The translations under genes and the position numbers were made by a program. From NCBI GenBank assembly GCA_045578625.1, contig JAZNKN010000035.1, positions 1 through 28,967 on the forward strand: DNA of 28,967 nt. The letters are read 5' to 3'. The stretch is from RGIG3009 sp045578625. GTDB lineage: Bacteria; Bacillota; Clostridia; Oscillospirales; Acutalibacteraceae. The notes beneath the pieces were generated by a model. It was not told the DNA's origin. It saw nothing but the letters and a program-made list of their open reading frames with translations, and did no database searches. Of this stretch, positions 28,929 to 28,967 are shown in pieces. Position 1 is the stretch's first letter; each line of letters opens with the position of its first letter.

Positions 28929-28967
28929 GGCTCCTCCATCACTTACAAAAAAATTACCTTGCCATTC

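Overview
The window looks like chromosomal DNA of a spore-forming, GC-rich member of the Clostridia, probably of the Oscillospiraceae/Ruminococcaceae type. The reasons are the sporulation cluster spoIIGA-sigE with sigG beside it, a SigH-like sigma factor, Nfn-type ferredoxin:NADP+ transhydrogenase genes, strong AAGGAGG-type ribosome binding sites, TTGACA/TATAAT-like promoters, and intergenic hairpin repeats of a kind I recall from gut Clostridia. This placement comes from protein recognition and gene order only; no rRNA or other direct taxonomic marker is present.

Layout. 1-2414 (+): the 3' part of alaS, a HIT-family protein and a DEDDh exonuclease with a C-terminal zinc ribbon, closed by a terminator. 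2415-2745: non-coding DNA made almost entirely of foldback repeats. 2745-4099 (-): a PAP2 phosphatase overlapping a low-molecular-weight tyrosine phosphatase. 4231-9303 (+): a tight run of trkA, trkH, nfnA and nfnB. 9472-10457 (+): a SigH-like sigma factor and a small zinc-ribbon protein that has a possible structured leader. 10559-13460 (-): galactokinase, then a lemA / TPM-domain lipoprotein pair. 13607-16418: spoIIGA and sigE on +, sigG inverted on -, ylmC on +. 16593-18287 (+): rpsB and tsf. 18448-21133 (+): feoA, feoB and a 54-residue FeoB-associated Cys-rich protein, with two matching palindromic operators. 21254-25528: an XRE regulator (-) divergent from a 26-codon ORF, an intrinsic terminator and two ABC exporter half-transporters (+). 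25772-26956 (+): UDP-glucose 6-dehydrogenase with a long, structured-looking leader. 26957-27326: facing terminators around an array of small hairpins. 27327-28928 (-): an ABC-F ATPase with a degenerate second ATPase site.

Most genes are housekeeping: translation, K+ uptake, redox balance, iron uptake and sporulation control. The most distinctive locus is 21254-25528. There a small XRE repressor candidate faces a promoter region carrying a 13-bp-arm inverted repeat that overlaps opposed promoters. A second, weaker copy of the operator core lies downstream. After it come a second promoter, a well-started 26-residue ORF, an attenuator-like terminator, and a translationally coupled pair of ABC exporters. 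It may be an inducible peptide or drug export system controlled both by repression and by leader-peptide attenuation. Other points of interest are the isolated inversion of sigG with its own sigma-G-like promoter, the paired GTTAGC-N4-GCTAAC feo operators, and two unassigned structured leaders (10086-10152 and 25636-25740).
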